From NCBI GenBank assembly GCA_941918925.1, contig OW799233.1, positions 70,194,578 through 70,258,577 on the forward strand: a stretch of 64,000 bases of DNA, in the 5' to 3' direction. Numbering within the stretch: the stretch's first letter is position 1; every line of letters begins with the position of its first letter. This stretch comes from Phyto melanocephala (Eukaryota; Arthropoda; Insecta; Diptera; Rhinophoridae). The position numbers and the translations under genes were made by a program. Shown piece after piece: positions 30,211 to 42,211 of this stretch. The notes under the pieces were generated by a model. It ran no database searches. It was not told the DNA's origin and saw nothing but the letters and a program-made list of their open reading frames with translations.

Positions 30211-33200
30211 GCAAGTTTTCTTTCTTTTGACCTTGGGTTCTTCATTGCAGTCAGAGGAGAATTTATCGACAGTTTGATCATTATCATCCGTATCAATAAC
30301 AGCTGCCTTGGAATCTTGATCGATGGGTAGAAGAGCCAGACGGTGTATTGGCCGTTTGAATATTCCATTAGCAGATTTTATTTCTACGACTCTAACGACA
30401 CCATCATCACCAGGGTGAATTTGCACAATTCTCGCCAAGGGCCATTTCATAACTGGTAGGTTGTCTTCCTTGACTATTACCATGTCTCCAATTTTGATGT
30501 TAGGATACTGTTTAGTCCACTTATAACGTTGCTGGAGCTGGTTTAGGTATTCAGTAGACCATCGTTTCCAAAACTCTTGTTTGAGATGAGAGACAAGTTT
30601 CCAATGAGATAGGCCTGATACCCTCTCTGGAGTTGCGCTGCTGTCTATTTGCGATGTGAGCGCCTCACCAATAAGAAAGTGACCAGGGGTTAGCGCTTCA
30701 AGATGATTTGGATCATTGGACATTGGCGTCAATGGGCGAGAGTTAAGAATCGCCTCAATTTCTATTATAGTTGTTTCCAGTTCTTCCTGTGTTAGAGATG
30801 CTGATGCAACACTGCGTAATAAGAGATGTTTTGCTGATTTCACTGCAGCTTCCCATAACCCACCAAAATGTGGTGCTCGCGGTGGAATAAAATGGAATTG
30901 AATACCCCTTGAGCTGAAAGTGGAGACGATTGCTACCTGTCCCTTATCGGAATAGATGCTTTCAGCTAATTCTGACAGTTGATTTTTAGCACCAATAAAA
31001 TTCGTGGCGTTGTCAGAATATATGTTTTGACACCGACCTCGTCGGCTAATGAAGCGTTTCAATGCACCAATGAATGCTTCAGTTGAAAGATCGGTTACCA
31101 GTTCAAGATGTGTTGCCTTAGTTGCAAAACAACAAAAGACAGCTATATACGCCTTGGTTGGCCTTTTACCTCTGGTCTTGTAATGAATCCAAAATGGTCC
31201 ACAATAGTCAACTCCTGCATTAATAAAGGGGCTAGCAGGAGTGACGCGAGGTTGAGGTAAATTTCTCATGAATTGGTGGATTAGTTGTGGCCGTGCCCTG
31301 ATACATCTAATGCATTTCTGGACTGTTGCTCGAGCCATAATTTTGCCCTTTATTGGCCAAAATCGTTGTCGTATAATACATAATAATGCTTGTGGTCCGC
31401 AATGCTTGTTTTCTTCGTGAACCATTGTGAATATAAGTTTTACGATGGGATCATTATAAGGAATCAGCATTTGATGTTTCGCATCGTATGGTATGGATGA
31501 TGCCTCTAAACGGCCCCCTACTCTTAGTAAATTTTTCTCATCAAGGAAAGGAGACAAGCTGCTAATTGAGCTCCTTTTTTCAACCTCGTTGTGTCTCTGA
31601 AGTTGTTCGATTTCTTGTGTAAAGTCAGCAACCTGAATTTTGTGGATAATTAAAGAGAGTGAATTATCTAATTCTCTTGAAGTCAAGGATAATCCCCTTG
31701 GACGATTCATCTTCGGTATCCTTAAATTGCTTGCAAATCGCATAACATATGCTAGAATTCTCTGCAGTGTCCTAAAGGAATTCTTGTGATTGATCGTGTA
31801 TACAAGATCGTTACTAGTTGATACCTCAATTGCTGCGACAGGAGTTACCTTTTTCTTTTCAATGTCATTATTGATTGCCAGTTGCGGCAAGAATTTTGAG
31901 GGCCATGACTCGTCCCTTCCGTGAAGGAAAAGAGGTCCGTACAGCCATAAGTTACATGTTGGCAATTCCGCTGCTTGAAGTCCTCTAGATAAAACATCAG
32001 CGGGGTTATCCCTTGATTTGACATGTCGCCATTGATCAGGTAGCGTTAATGATTGGATTGTTGATGTTCTGTTGGCCACAAAGGCGTTAAAAGAGGTGGA
32101 TTGTGCGTTTATCCAGGACAACACAATCTCGGAGTCGGTCCATAAATATATTGGTGTATTCTGTAACTTGAGGTCGCTTTTCATTCTATCTGCAAGTTGG
32201 GCCGCTATTACTGCCGCACATAGTTCTAGTCTAGGTAGTGTCTGCTGTTTTAAAGGAGCCACTCGTGATTTTGCACACAGTAGTCGTACGATCACGCGTC
32301 CATCCTTAAGAATTGCGCGAATATATGCCACCGCACCAAATGCTTTCTGAGATGCGTCTGCAAACACATGCAACTGCGACCTTACTGGAATCTCATCATT
32401 GAATATATGGCGTGATATTTTAAAGCCGTCTAAACTACTTAAATCATTTCTAAAGGCCTTCCAGGTCGCGCAAAGATTTTTAGGTAGAGGTTCATCCCAA
32501 TCTAGGGTTTGTTGCCACAATTGTTGAATAAAAATCTTCGCTTTAACGATCACAGGGGAGAGAAGACCAAGAGGATCAAATAATTTTGCTATATCAGACG
32601 TTGCAGTACGCTTCGAAATTACTTGAAGTTGGTTAAGTTTCACCTTGACGCAGAATTGATCGGCTTTGGGTATCCAAAATAGTCCAAGTGTTTTGATGGT
32701 GTTCGTATTACTGCCATTGAAATCCAAATTGACTTCCTGATCAACAATGGGGATGTTTTTCAGCAATTGTGAATGGTTAGCGCACCATTTTTTTAAACTA
32801 AAGCCATGTTGTTTTAACATGGCGATGAGTTCCTCTTGCATTTTAATTGCTGCACTGAGGCTATCTGAGCCTCCAAGACCATCGTCCACATAAAAATTGT
32901 TCTTTAGTATCTGAGAGCCGTATGGGAACTTGCCATTGTTTTCATCGGCTATTTTTTGTAGACATCTCGTGGCCAGGTAAGGCGCGGCACGTGTACCATA
33001 CGTAACCGTGGTTAATTTGTAATAATTAATGGGTGCATCTGGATGCTCCCTCCAGATAATTAATTGGAGTTGATGATTGTTTGGATCAAGTAGAATTTGT
33101 CAATATATTTTTTCTATATCTGTGGTAAATACGAATTTTGGCAATCGAAATCGGAGAAGAATTGAGAACAAGTCACTTTGAACAGTTGGACCCGTATACA

Positions 33201-33534
33201 TTAAATCATTCAATGAGTAGCCTGAAGAAGTTTTCGCCGATGCATCAAAGTCCACCCTAAGTTTTGTTGTTGAGCTATCTGGTTTCAATACGCTGTGGTG
33301 AGGAATAAAGTATTTTGGACCACACAAGCTATCGATATTAATTTTTTGCATGTGGCCCAATTGTTCATATTGCCTCATGAACTCTACATATTGTGTCCGG
33401 ATGGCTTCATTTCTTAAGAGTTTGCGCTCTAGACTCATGAATCTCTTGAAAGCCATGGCATGCGATTCCCCCAAAGGTTCTGGGTTTTCCCGAAAGGGAA
33501 GTCTGACTATAAATCGACCTTCCTGGTTAGTAAA
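30211..33534 (-). pseudogene. pol: BEL/Pao pol: reverse transcriptase, RNase H, integrase
   Basis: Reading from high to low coordinates: RT start (SSGYSLNDLMYTGPTVQSD), a TGA at 33100-33102 within the RT palm region, then YVDD at 32881-32892 and the BEL connection (DIAKLFDPLGLLSPV). RNase H follows (DASQKAFGAVAY, with the second Asp in LWTDSEIVL). Then comes integrase with a zinc-binding H...H/C-x2-C (CIRCIR), catalytic GVDYCGPF, YSDNATNF and GGLWEAAVKSA, and a C-terminal DUF5641-like domain. The frame is open for over 1,000 codons after the TGA and runs straight into env. A frameshift near 33535 separates it from the protease. Confidence 0.88.
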
Positions 33535-34545
33535 GTAAAGTCCATCTCACATAACTTGTCAGAAGGTGAGAGTGGTCTTTCGCCGGTCTTAAGCTCGTCT
33601 AATTTCCAGAGTTGTTCAATAGTTTCTTCTAACGATGTAGGGGTATTAAATATTGCACAGGTAAATTCACGTTGTGAATTTAGTGATGAATATTCAGAGA
33701 TTGAACCACCTACAATCCAACCAAGAGCAGTGTTCTGCATCACTGGTAAGTCGTCATCAAGCCGTATTGTTCCACTTTGGGTAAGTTTGTAGTAGAATTC
33801 TGCTCCAAGGAGAATGTCTATTTTTTCAGGAACATTGAATTGGGGATCTGCCAATGGAATGTTGCTTGGAATGTTCCACGTTGAAATGTCAATATGTTGA
33901 CTTGGTTGTGGTGGTATGATGCTTGGTAGTACATACGCATCTAGATTTGCTGAAAAGTTAAGGTCCCTTGATTTCATCTCGACCTTGACCCGATGGCTTG
34001 ATCTTCTCTGAGTTTGGCCAACACCATCGATGCAGAGCGAGGTTTCCGTTGGAGATATTAACAGTTTTTGTGTCACATGTTTCGATACAAGATTCACTTG
34101 TGATCCGGAATCAAGTATTGCCCTGAATTGGCCTGACATACCGTTAGGAGCAGTGATAATCACCTTTGCCGTTGCTAATAGAACAAAGCCCTGCCGCCTC
34201 GATTTAGCATTTGTGGCTTCTGATGTTATTGCCACAGCGTTGTCTAATGATGTACTCGATTGAGCACCTGATTCAGGGCGTGTGTTTTTTGATTTTGAGT
34301 CCGAGTTTGGTTGCGAAGTGTGTTGCAAATGCAGCAACGTGTTGTGTTTTTTCATACACCTTTTGCAGCTGCTTGAACTGCAAGTTTTGGATGTATGGCC
34401 TGTTTTGAAGCAATTTACACAAAGCTCTTGTTTCTGAACCCATTGTAGCCGGGTTGATGCTGGCTGGTGTAAAAACTTTATGCACTTATAAAGATTGTGG
34501 ATTCCATTGTTACAAAAGTTGCAGGAACTGTTGTTTCCCTTGATG
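33507..34545 (-). pseudogene. BEL/Pao Gag C-terminal zinc fingers and aspartic protease region
   Basis: The frame first shows CCHC-type fingers (SCNFCNNGIHNLYKC, then CVNCFKTGHTSKTC and CKRC). Then comes the protease with ILDSGSQVNLVS around the catalytic Asp, and the DUF1758-like region (IDILLGAEFYYKL ... ALGWIVGG). A frameshift near 34545 separates it from the main gag frame, and another near 33535 from RT. The duplicate at 38120-39158 has both lesions. Confidence 0.82.
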
Positions 34546-35892
34546 ATGCTATCGATAAAGTAGCCTTATTTATGGGTTTCTCCTTCTGATCGATAGCTTC
34601 CATTGATTGGAACTGGATTTCCAAAAAGGATAGTAAGTTGATGATAGTAGGCACTTCCTTAGGTTCCTTTAACGACTGAACAAACCTGATGTGTGTGGTT
34701 TTATCTAGTTTTTTGATTAAAAGCTGCAGCAATATTGCGTCCCATGACTTTGTGTCAATGCCAAGGTTGTTTAAAGCTAATAAGCATTCCTTGGTGGTGT
34801 CATGAAGACCCTTAATGGCCGATGCAGTTGAAGTACCCAGTGGTTGATTAATTATTTTGTCAACCAAGTTTGCCACCAAAATTCGTTTGTTGTTGTACCG
34901 GTCCTGTAGCGTTTTCCATGCAGCAACGTAGTTTGCGTCTGATAGGGAAAACTGGCTTATTAGGTGTGCTGCTTCCCCAGATACATTGCTCTTCAGATAC
35001 CACATTTTCTGGACTGCAGGTACCGGTTGCTTATCTACCATTTCAGAGAACAACTCATAGAACTGCCGCCATTTTAAGTAGGCTCCATCGAATTGCGGTA
35101 TAGTGAGCCTTGGTAGCTGTAATGAGCTTCGGATCGATGCACTTGGTATTTCGACAGTTGCATGTGCTGCACCAGCGTTGTCAGCCATTATGGACAGGTT
35201 GGTTACCCTTTCCTGAACTAGATCGTTCAGGATGTAAAAGTCTTCAGTATTGAAGCCAGAGGATGATGGATCTTCAGTGATTTCAAGGATTTCATCATAT
35301 AATTCTTGAATTTGGCTCCAAAGCTTATTGATGGTGTCTAGCCTTACGCGGTAGTATGCACGAGGATGAATTTCATCGCCAATCGTGGAGTCTCTTAACA
35401 TTCGGCTTAAGGTTGTCATGTTGGCTGATGCCCTGCGAATGAGGCCTTGTCGAGTGGCATCTGCTGGAGTACTAACTTCATGAGTTAGATGTTCCTGCTT
35501 TTGGGTAGGAACGTCATGATTCGTACCTGACGTTTTTTGTTGATCTTGAGGTGTTGTCTTGAGACGTCTAGCTTCATCCTTAAATATTTCCAAATATGAC
35601 CTTGCGAGTTCGCTAATCTTCGAGTAATAATCCTCAGTGAAGTACAAGGACTTGTGGCCAAGGTTGAGACAACATCAAGTAATCGTAGCCTATTGTCTTG
35701 ATCCTCGAACTGATCCCAGAGTTCAGTGAGGCGTCGCGCACGGTCATCGAAGTAGCCTGCTGTTGTTTTTCGACTGGCAGAATCCTTCTTAAAATTGCGG
35801 ATGAGCGCCTGAATGGCCTCACCTGTCTTCAACAATGACTCTAGAAGTTGATTTGGATTTTTCATGTTGGCCTCCTTGCTGATAAGAGACAC
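34478..35892 (-). pseudogene. gag: BEL/Pao gag
   Basis: The start at 35892 (or the in-frame Met nine codons later) gives about 80 residues of helical Gag N-terminus. A frameshift near 35645 then moves the sense into the frame 35647-34478, with LPRLTIPQFDGAYLKWRQFY, MWYLKSNVSGEAAHLI and similar blocks typical of the DUF1759 capsid region of BEL/Pao Gag. The nucleocapsid fingers lie after the next frameshift (34545). Gag forms the particle shell in intact elements. Confidence 0.85.
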
Positions 35893-36081
35893 TCAAAATA
35901 TTCCACAAGCAACGTCCGGGACCAGGATTCACCAGTATGTTAATTGATAGGCCGTTAAATTTGTAGTAGATGAATGCTACTACAACTAAATGTCCTCGCA
36001 AGGATGATTGTCCTTGTCGAAGGGTTACCAAATGTCTATTGGTATCGTTATACGTAGGGTGTCCTCTTCGAGGGATGACGG

Positions 36082-36099
36082 ATCACGTCGGGGTCACCA
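36082..36099 (-). other. Primer binding site, tRNA-Trp
   Basis: On the minus strand TGGTGACCCCGACGTGAT starts 4 bp after the 5' LTR. It is complementary to the 3' end of tRNA-Trp. Confidence 0.85.
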
Positions 36100-36103
36100 A
36101 AAA

Positions 36104-36529
36104 TGATAGTACAAAAACTTGTATTTGTGAAATTATAGTATGACTCAATCCAAACACTTGAATTTGGATTGTACTATATTGTTGTTGTTGAATCTTCAAG
36201 CACTTGAACTTAAAAATTAGGCAAATCAAATAAAACAAAGATTCTTGCTTATTAAAAATAATGCCAAAATATTGTCAATTTTATTGAACTATTTATACTA
36301 AAATTAAAGACAAATAATTAGAGATGTTGACACAAAATAAACTTGAAATTAACCAATCATAATCAAATAAAAGAAAATATGTAATATGAGATGTTAAAAT
36401 AAAATAAACTTGAAATTGACCAATTATAATTAACGGAAATTTGATATATACAATATTAGGCGTATTCACTTAATAGTACTTAACATTAAGGGTATTCACT
36501 ATATATATAAACTATTATAAGAATAAACA
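36104..36529 (-). repeat. 5' LTR of the BEL/Pao element (426 bp)
   Basis: In element sense it starts TGTTTATTCTTAT and ends GTACTATCA. It pairs with 27872-28327 and is flanked outside by CACAT. Confidence 0.9.
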
Positions 36530-36534
36530 CACAT

Positions 36535-37134
36535 TATGATTCTTTAAAGAGCTTCGTAAAATAGAATATTTTTCCTTTGACAATCCCAATTCCATAAACA
36601 AAACTAAGGCTTATTCAACATTATACTTCATGGGTAAAGCATTTGGTGGAGTAGGAATACTCCCTTTGATTCTCTGCAGTCGATCTGGGCTTGCAAGTAC
36701 CACAGCTTTTGTAATGTCGCACCTTGATTTATCTTTTGCAAACTTAAGACATAATGCTTCTGAAAGATGCGATTTAGATATATCTTTTGTGGCATTTTCA
36801 AGTTTACGTTTTCTTGTGTACTCAGAACACTCGTTTATAGTTTTTGCTGGTCTTCCTCTTTTGCTGTCAGAAGATGTATGTGGTTCTTCGATGTTTTCAA
36901 AAGTTGTAACTCCATTTAGCCAGTCTGGGTTGTTTTTCATAAATGCTTTTTTCGTACGGTGTGAAGTAAGCCATTTTTTTTAATTGTTAGAAAAGCGAAG
37001 TGAATTTTGCTATGAACATCCATTTCGTGGTATCCTGGTAAATCGTGTAGTTTTTCCACAATAGCCAATTTAAATGCATTTTCATTATCTGAGTTTGTGA
37101 ATAACTCCAACAGTTCTAAATTGGTAAATGACAT
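36535..37134 (-). pseudogene. Transib transposase, N-terminal part
   Basis: The frame from 37134 (MSFTNLELLELF ...) ends at 36937. The sense shifts to 36940-36611 (GRPAKTINECSEYTRKRKL ... CDITKAVVLASPDRLQRIKG), a basic region found ahead of the catalytic core in this transposase group. After a stop at 36611 the sequence runs to the CACAT copy where the BEL element entered. The catalytic part is at 26496-27869. It is a pseudogene. Confidence 0.65.
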
Positions 37135-37595
37135 TATCGCACTTTAAAATAAAATTGTACAAGTTCTGTTATTGATCACTAGTTTTAGAAAGTAAAAACC
37201 TTACTGGCTGCATTATACAATTGCGGTTTAATATATACCCAAAAATTAAAAAAAAGGGTTTCAACTACCTAATTTGAGCAAAAGAAAAATTAACTGGAAT
37301 ATATGTATACCTACATTATATTTTATTCAGTATAAAAAAGTTTTAAAACTACCTGCCTACTTTTATAACAGGTGTTAAAAAAATTGCAATAGTTATGCCT
37401 ACCTGATTGGCACAGATTTAATAAAAAAATATCCCTGAAGATGCTTGAAAATACCAGCGAAACGTCGGATGAAATAATGAAATAATGTTTTTTATGTATA
37501 TTAATATACATTTTGACCTTGTAAGCCCAAGAAATAATTCAAAAAATATATATAACCAAAAAAAAAAAAAAAATAGGTCGGTAAATCAATATTCA
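37135..37595. other. AT-rich stretch with hammerhead-like motif and poly-A end
   Basis: This stretch holds CTGAAGATGCTTGAAAATAC...CAGCGAAACGTC (37435-37468), then AT-rich sequence ending in a run of 16 A. It resembles the 3' end of a retroposon. It is repeated at 41748-42211 with 19 A. No coding sequence is recognised. Confidence 0.4.
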
Positions 37596-38147
37596 CGCGG
37601 CACGTGTACCATACGTAACCGTGGTTAATTTGTAATAATTAATGGGTGCATCTGGATGCTCCCTCCAGATAATTAATTGGAGTTGATGATTGTTTGGATC
37701 AAGTAGAATTTGTCAATACATTTTTTCTATATCTGTGGTAAATACGAATTTTGGCAATCGAAATCGGAGAAGAATTGAGAACAAGTCACTTTGAACAGTT
37801 GGACCCGTATACATTAAATCATTCAATGAGTAGCCTGAAGAAGTTTTCGCCGATGCATCAAAGTCCACCCTAAGTTTTGTTGTTGAGCTATCTGGTTTCA
37901 ATACGCTGTGGTGAGGAATAAAGTATTTTGGACCACACAAGCTATCGATATTAATTTTTTGCATGTGGCCCAATTGTTCATATTGCCTCATGAACTCTAC
38001 ATATTGTGTCCGGATGGCTTCATTTCTTAAGAGTTTGCGCTCTAGACTCATGAATCTCTTGAAAGCCATGGCATGCGATTCCCCCAAAGCTTCTGGGTTT
38101 TCCCGAAAGGGAAGTCTGACTATAAATCGACCTTCCTGGTTAGTAAA
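37596..38147 (-). pseudogene. pol: Duplicate copy: BEL/Pao RT start
   Basis: Copy of 32983-33534, with the same TGA in RT (37713-37715). Nothing of the later pol is included, because the unit edge cuts it off just before the YVDD region. Confidence 0.88.
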
Positions 38148-39158
38148 GTAAAGTCCATCTCACATAACTTGTCAGAAGGTGAGAGTGGTCTTTCGCCGGT
38201 CTTAAGCTCGTCTAATTTCCAGAGTTGTTCAATAGTTTCTTCTAACGATGTAGGGGTATTAAATATTGCACAGGTAAATTCACGTTGTGAATTTAGTGAT
38301 GAATATTCAGAGATTGAACCACCTACAATCCAACCAAGAGCAGTGTTCTGCATCACTGGTAAGTCGTCATCAAGCCGTATTGTTCCACTTTGGGTAAGTT
38401 TGTAGTAGAATTCTGCTCCAAGGAGAATGTCTATTTTTTCAGGAACATTGAATTGGGGATCTGCCAATGGAATGTTGCTTGGAATGTTCCACGTTGAAAT
38501 GTCAATATGTTGACTTGGTTGTGGTGGTATGATGCTTGGTAGTACATACGCATCTAGATTTGCTGAAAAGTTAAGGTCCCTTGATTTCATCTCGACCTTG
38601 ACCCGATGGCTTGATCTTCTCTGAGTTTGGCCAACACCATCGATGCAGAGCGAGGTTTCCGTTGGAGATATTAACAGTTTTTGTGTCACATGTTTCGATA
38701 CAAGATTCACTTGTGATCCGGAATCAAGTATTGCCCTGAATTGGCCTGACATACCGTTAGGAGCAGTGATAATCACCTTTGCCGTTGCTAATAGAACAAA
38801 GCCCTGCCGCCTCGATTTAGCATTTGTGGCTTCTGATGTTATTGCCACAGCATTGTCTAATGATGTACTCGATTGAGCACCTGATTCAGGGCGTGTGTTT
38901 TTTGATTTTGAGTCCGAGTTTGGTTGCGAAGTGTGTTGCAAATGCAGCAACGTGTTGTGTTTTTTCATACACCTTTTGCAGCTGCTTGAACTGCAAGTTT
39001 TGGATGTATGGCCTGTTTTGAAGCAATTTACACAAAGCTCTTGTTTCTGAACCCATTGTAGCCGGGTTGATGCTGGCTGGTGTAAAAACTTTATGCACTT
39101 ATAAAGATTGTGGATTCCATTGTTACAAAAGTTGCAGGAACTGTTGTTTCCCTTGATG
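38120..39158 (-). pseudogene. Duplicate copy: BEL/Pao zinc fingers and protease region
   Basis: Copy of 33507-34545 with identical frameshifts at both ends. The translated protease region is identical to the first copy. Confidence 0.85.
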
Positions 39159-40505
39159 ATGCTATCGATAAAGTAGCCTTATTTATGGGTTTCTCCTTCT
39201 GATCGATAGCTTCCATTGATTGGAACTGGATTTCCAAAAAGGATAGTAAGTAGATGATAGTAGGCACTTCCTTAGGTTCCTTTAACGACTGAACAAACCT
39301 GATGTGTGTGGTTTTATCTAGTTTTTTGATTAAAAGCTGCAGCAATATTGCGTCCCATGACTTTGTGTCAATGCCAAGGTTGTTTAAAGCTAATAAGCAT
39401 TCCTTGGTGGTGTCATGAAGACCCTTAATGGCCGATGCAGTTGAAGTACCCAGTGGTTGATTAATTATTTTGTCAACCAAGTTTGCCACCAAAATTCGTT
39501 TGTTGTTGTACCGGTCCTGTAGCGTTTTCCATGCAGCAACGTAGTTTGCGTCTGATAGGGAAAACTGGCTTATTAGGTGTGCTGCTTCCCCAGATACATT
39601 GCTCTTCAGATACCACATTTTCTGGACTGCAGGTACCGGTTGCTTATCTACCATTTCAGAGAACAACTCATAGAACTGCCGCCATTTTAAGTAGGCTCCA
39701 TCGAATTGCGGTATAGTGAGCCTTGGTAGCTGTAATGAGCTTCGGATCGATGCACTTGGTATTTCGACAGTTGCATGTGCTGCACCAGCGTTGTCAGCCA
39801 TTATGGACAGGTTGGTTACCCTTTCCTGAACTAGATCGTTCAGGATGTAAAAGTCTTCAGTATTGAAGCCAGAGGATGATGGATCTTCAGTGATTTCAAG
39901 GATTTCATCATATAATTCTTGAATTTGGCTCCAAAGCTTATTGATGGTGTCTAGCCTTACGCGGTAGTATGCACGAGGATGAATTTCATCGCCAATCGTG
40001 GAGTCTCTTAACATTCGGCTTAAGGTTGTCATGTTGGCTGATGCCCTGCGAATGAGGCCTTGTCGAGTGGCATCTGCTGGAGTACTAACTTCATGAGTTA
40101 GATGTTCCTGCTTTTGGGTAGGAACGTCATGATTCGTACCTGACGTTTTTTGTTGATCTTGAGGTGTTGTCTTGAGACGTCTAGCTTCATCCTTAAATAT
40201 TTCCAAATATGACCTTGCGAGTTCGCTAATCTTCGAGTAATAATCCTCAGTGAAGTACAAGGACTTGTGGCCAAGGTTGAGACAACATCAAGTAATCGTA
40301 GCCTATTGTCTTGATCCTCGAACTGATCCCAGAGTTCAGTGAGGCGTCGCGCACGGTCATCGAAGTAGCCTGCTGTTGTTTTTCGACTGGCAGAATCCTT
40401 CTTAAAATTGCGGATGAGCGCCTGAATGGCCTCACCTGTCTTCAACAATGACTCTAGAAGTTGATTTGGATTTTTCATGTTGGCCTCCTTGCTGATAAGA
40501 GACAC
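39091..40505 (-). pseudogene. gag: Duplicate copy: BEL/Pao gag
   Basis: Copy of 34478-35892 with the same frameshift; one visible residue change (Asn to Tyr in the PTII-LLSFLEIQ block). The primer site is repeated at 40695-40712. Confidence 0.86.
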
Positions 40506-40716
40506 TCAAAATATTCCACAAGCAACGTCGGGGACCAGGATTCACCAGTATGTTAATTGATAGGCCGTTAAATTTGTAGTAGATGAATGCTACTACAACT
40601 AAATGTCCTCGCAAGGATGATTGTCCTTGTCGAAGGGTTACCAAATGTCTATTGGTATCCTTATACGTAGGGTGTCCTCTTCGAGGGATGACGGATCACG
40701 TCGGGGTCACCAAAAA

Positions 40717-41142
40717 TGATAGTACAAAAACTTGTATTTGTGAAATTATAATATGACTCAATCCAAACACTTGAATTTGGATTGTACTATATTGTTGTTG
40801 TTGAATCTTCAATCACTTGAACTTAAAAATTAGGCAAATCAAATAAAACAAAGATTCTTGCTTATTAAAAATAATGCCAAAATATTGTCAATTTTATTGA
40901 ACTATTTATACTAAAATTAAAGACAAATAATTAGAGATGTTGACACAAAATAAACTTGAAATTAACCAATCATAATCAAATAAAAGAAAATATGTAATAT
41001 GAGATGTTAAAATAAAATAAACTTGAAATTGACCAATTATAATTAACGGAAATTTGATATATACAATATTAGGCGTATTCACTTAATAGTACTTAACATT
41101 AAGGGTATTCACTATATATATAAACTATTATAAGAATAAACA
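40717..41142 (-). repeat. Duplicate copy of the BEL/Pao 5' LTR
   Basis: Matches 36104-36529 and, like it, lacks the 30 bases found in the 3' LTR. CACAT follows at 41143-41147. Confidence 0.9.
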
Positions 41143-41147
41143 CACAT

Positions 41148-41747
41148 TATGATTCTTTAAAGAGCTTCGTAAAATAGAATATTTTTCCTTTGACAATCCC
41201 AATTCCATAAACAAAACTAAGGCTTATTCAACATTATACTTCATGGGTAAAGCATTTGGTGGAGTAGGAATACTCCCTTTGATTCTCTGCAGTCGATCTG
41301 GGCTTGCAAGTACCACAGCTTTTGTAATGTCGCACTTTGATTTATCTTTTGCAAACTTAAGACATAATGCTTCTGAAAGATGCGATTTAGATATATCTTT
41401 TGTGGCATTTTCAAGTTTACGTTTTCTTGTGTACTCAGAACACTCGTTTATAGTTTTTGCTGGTCTTCCTCTTTTGCTGTCAGAAGATGTATGTGGTTCT
41501 TCGATGTTTTCAAAAGTTGTAACTCCATTTAGCCAGTCTGGGTTGTTTTTCATAAATGCTTTTTTCGTACGGTGTGAGGTAAGCCATTTTTTTTAATTGT
41601 TAGAAAAGCGAAGTGAATTTTGCTATGAACATCCATTTCGTGGTATCCTGGTAAATCGTGTAGTTTTTCCACAATAGCCAATTTAAATGCATTTTCATTA
41701 TCTGAGTTTGTGAATAACTCCAACAGTTCTAAATTGGTAAATGACAT
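41148..41747 (-). pseudogene. Duplicate copy: Transib transposase N-terminal part
   Basis: Copy of 36535-37134 with the same stops and frameshift, and a few substitutions (for example Arg to Lys in the KFAKDKS block). Confidence 0.65.
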
Positions 41748-42211
41748 TATCGCACTTTAAAATAAAATTGTACAAGTTCTGTTATTGATCACTAGTTTTA
41801 GAAAGTAAAAACCTTACTGGCTGCATTATACAATTGCGGTTTAATTTTTCCCCAAAAATTAAAAAAAAGGGTTTCAACTACCTAATTTGAGCAAAAGAAA
41901 AATTAACTGGAATATATGTATACCTACATTATATTTTATTCAGTATAAAAAAGTTTTAAAACTACCTGCCTACTTTTATAACAGGTGTTAAAAAAATTGC
42001 AATAGTTATGCCTACCTGATTGGCACAGATTTAATAAAAAAATATCCCTGAAGATGCTTGAAAATACCAGCGAAACGTCGGATGAAATAATGAAATAATG
42101 TTTTTTATGTATATTAATATACATTTTGACCTTGTAAGCCCAAGAAATAATTCAAAAAATATATATAACCAAAAAAAAAAAAAAAAAAATAGGTCGGTAA
42201 ATCAATATTCA

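Larger units (their letters stand above)
27872..36529 (-). mobile_element. BEL/Pao LTR element with env-like gene, decayed
   Basis: An 8,658-bp element on the minus strand, flanked by the 5-bp duplication CACAT (27867-27871, 36530-36534). LTRs start TG and end CA. Order in element sense: 5' LTR (36529-36104), tRNA-Trp primer site, gag, protease, RT, RNase H, integrase, env-like region, polypurine tract, 3' LTR. The protease-RT-RNase H-integrase order and DUF1759/DUF1758-like Gag and protease regions are BEL/Pao features. It inserted into the Transib transposase gene. At least three frameshifts and two stops make it inactive. Confidence 0.9.
26007..37134 (-). mobile_element. Transib-type DNA transposon (RAG1-like), split by a BEL/Pao element
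   Basis: A candidate left terminus CACAGTGGCGCC at 26007 fits the Transib CACWRTGG consensus. A minus-strand transposase gene starts at 37134, is broken at 36534/27867 by the BEL element, and ends at 26496. I could not find the right terminus (CCACTGTG) downstream of 37134 or after the duplicated copy, so the 5' side is truncated or too diverged. The interval given includes the 8.7-kb BEL insertion. Confidence 0.65.
32983..42211. repeat. Tandem duplication, 4.6-kb unit (32983-37595 and 37596-42211)
   Basis: The second unit repeats the first at an offset of 4,613 bp with only scattered substitutions and a 3-bp poly-A length difference. The junction at 37595/37596 joins ...CAATATTCA directly to CGCGGCACG..., with no shared bases. 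The unit covers the end of RT, protease, gag, primer site and 5' LTR of the BEL element, the N-terminal Transib fragment and the stretch after it. Unit edges fall inside genes, so this is a segmental event, not transposition, or an assembly duplicate. Confidence 0.9.

Noticed and set aside
27872..36529. Recent integration of an exogenous virus
   Set aside because: LTRs, target duplication and many shared frameshifts and stops show an old BEL/Pao retroelement with env, not a recent viral integration.
30716..36983. Plus-strand ORFs across the BEL region
   Set aside because: They are antisense shadows of gag, protease, RT and integrase, which are supported by motifs on the minus strand.
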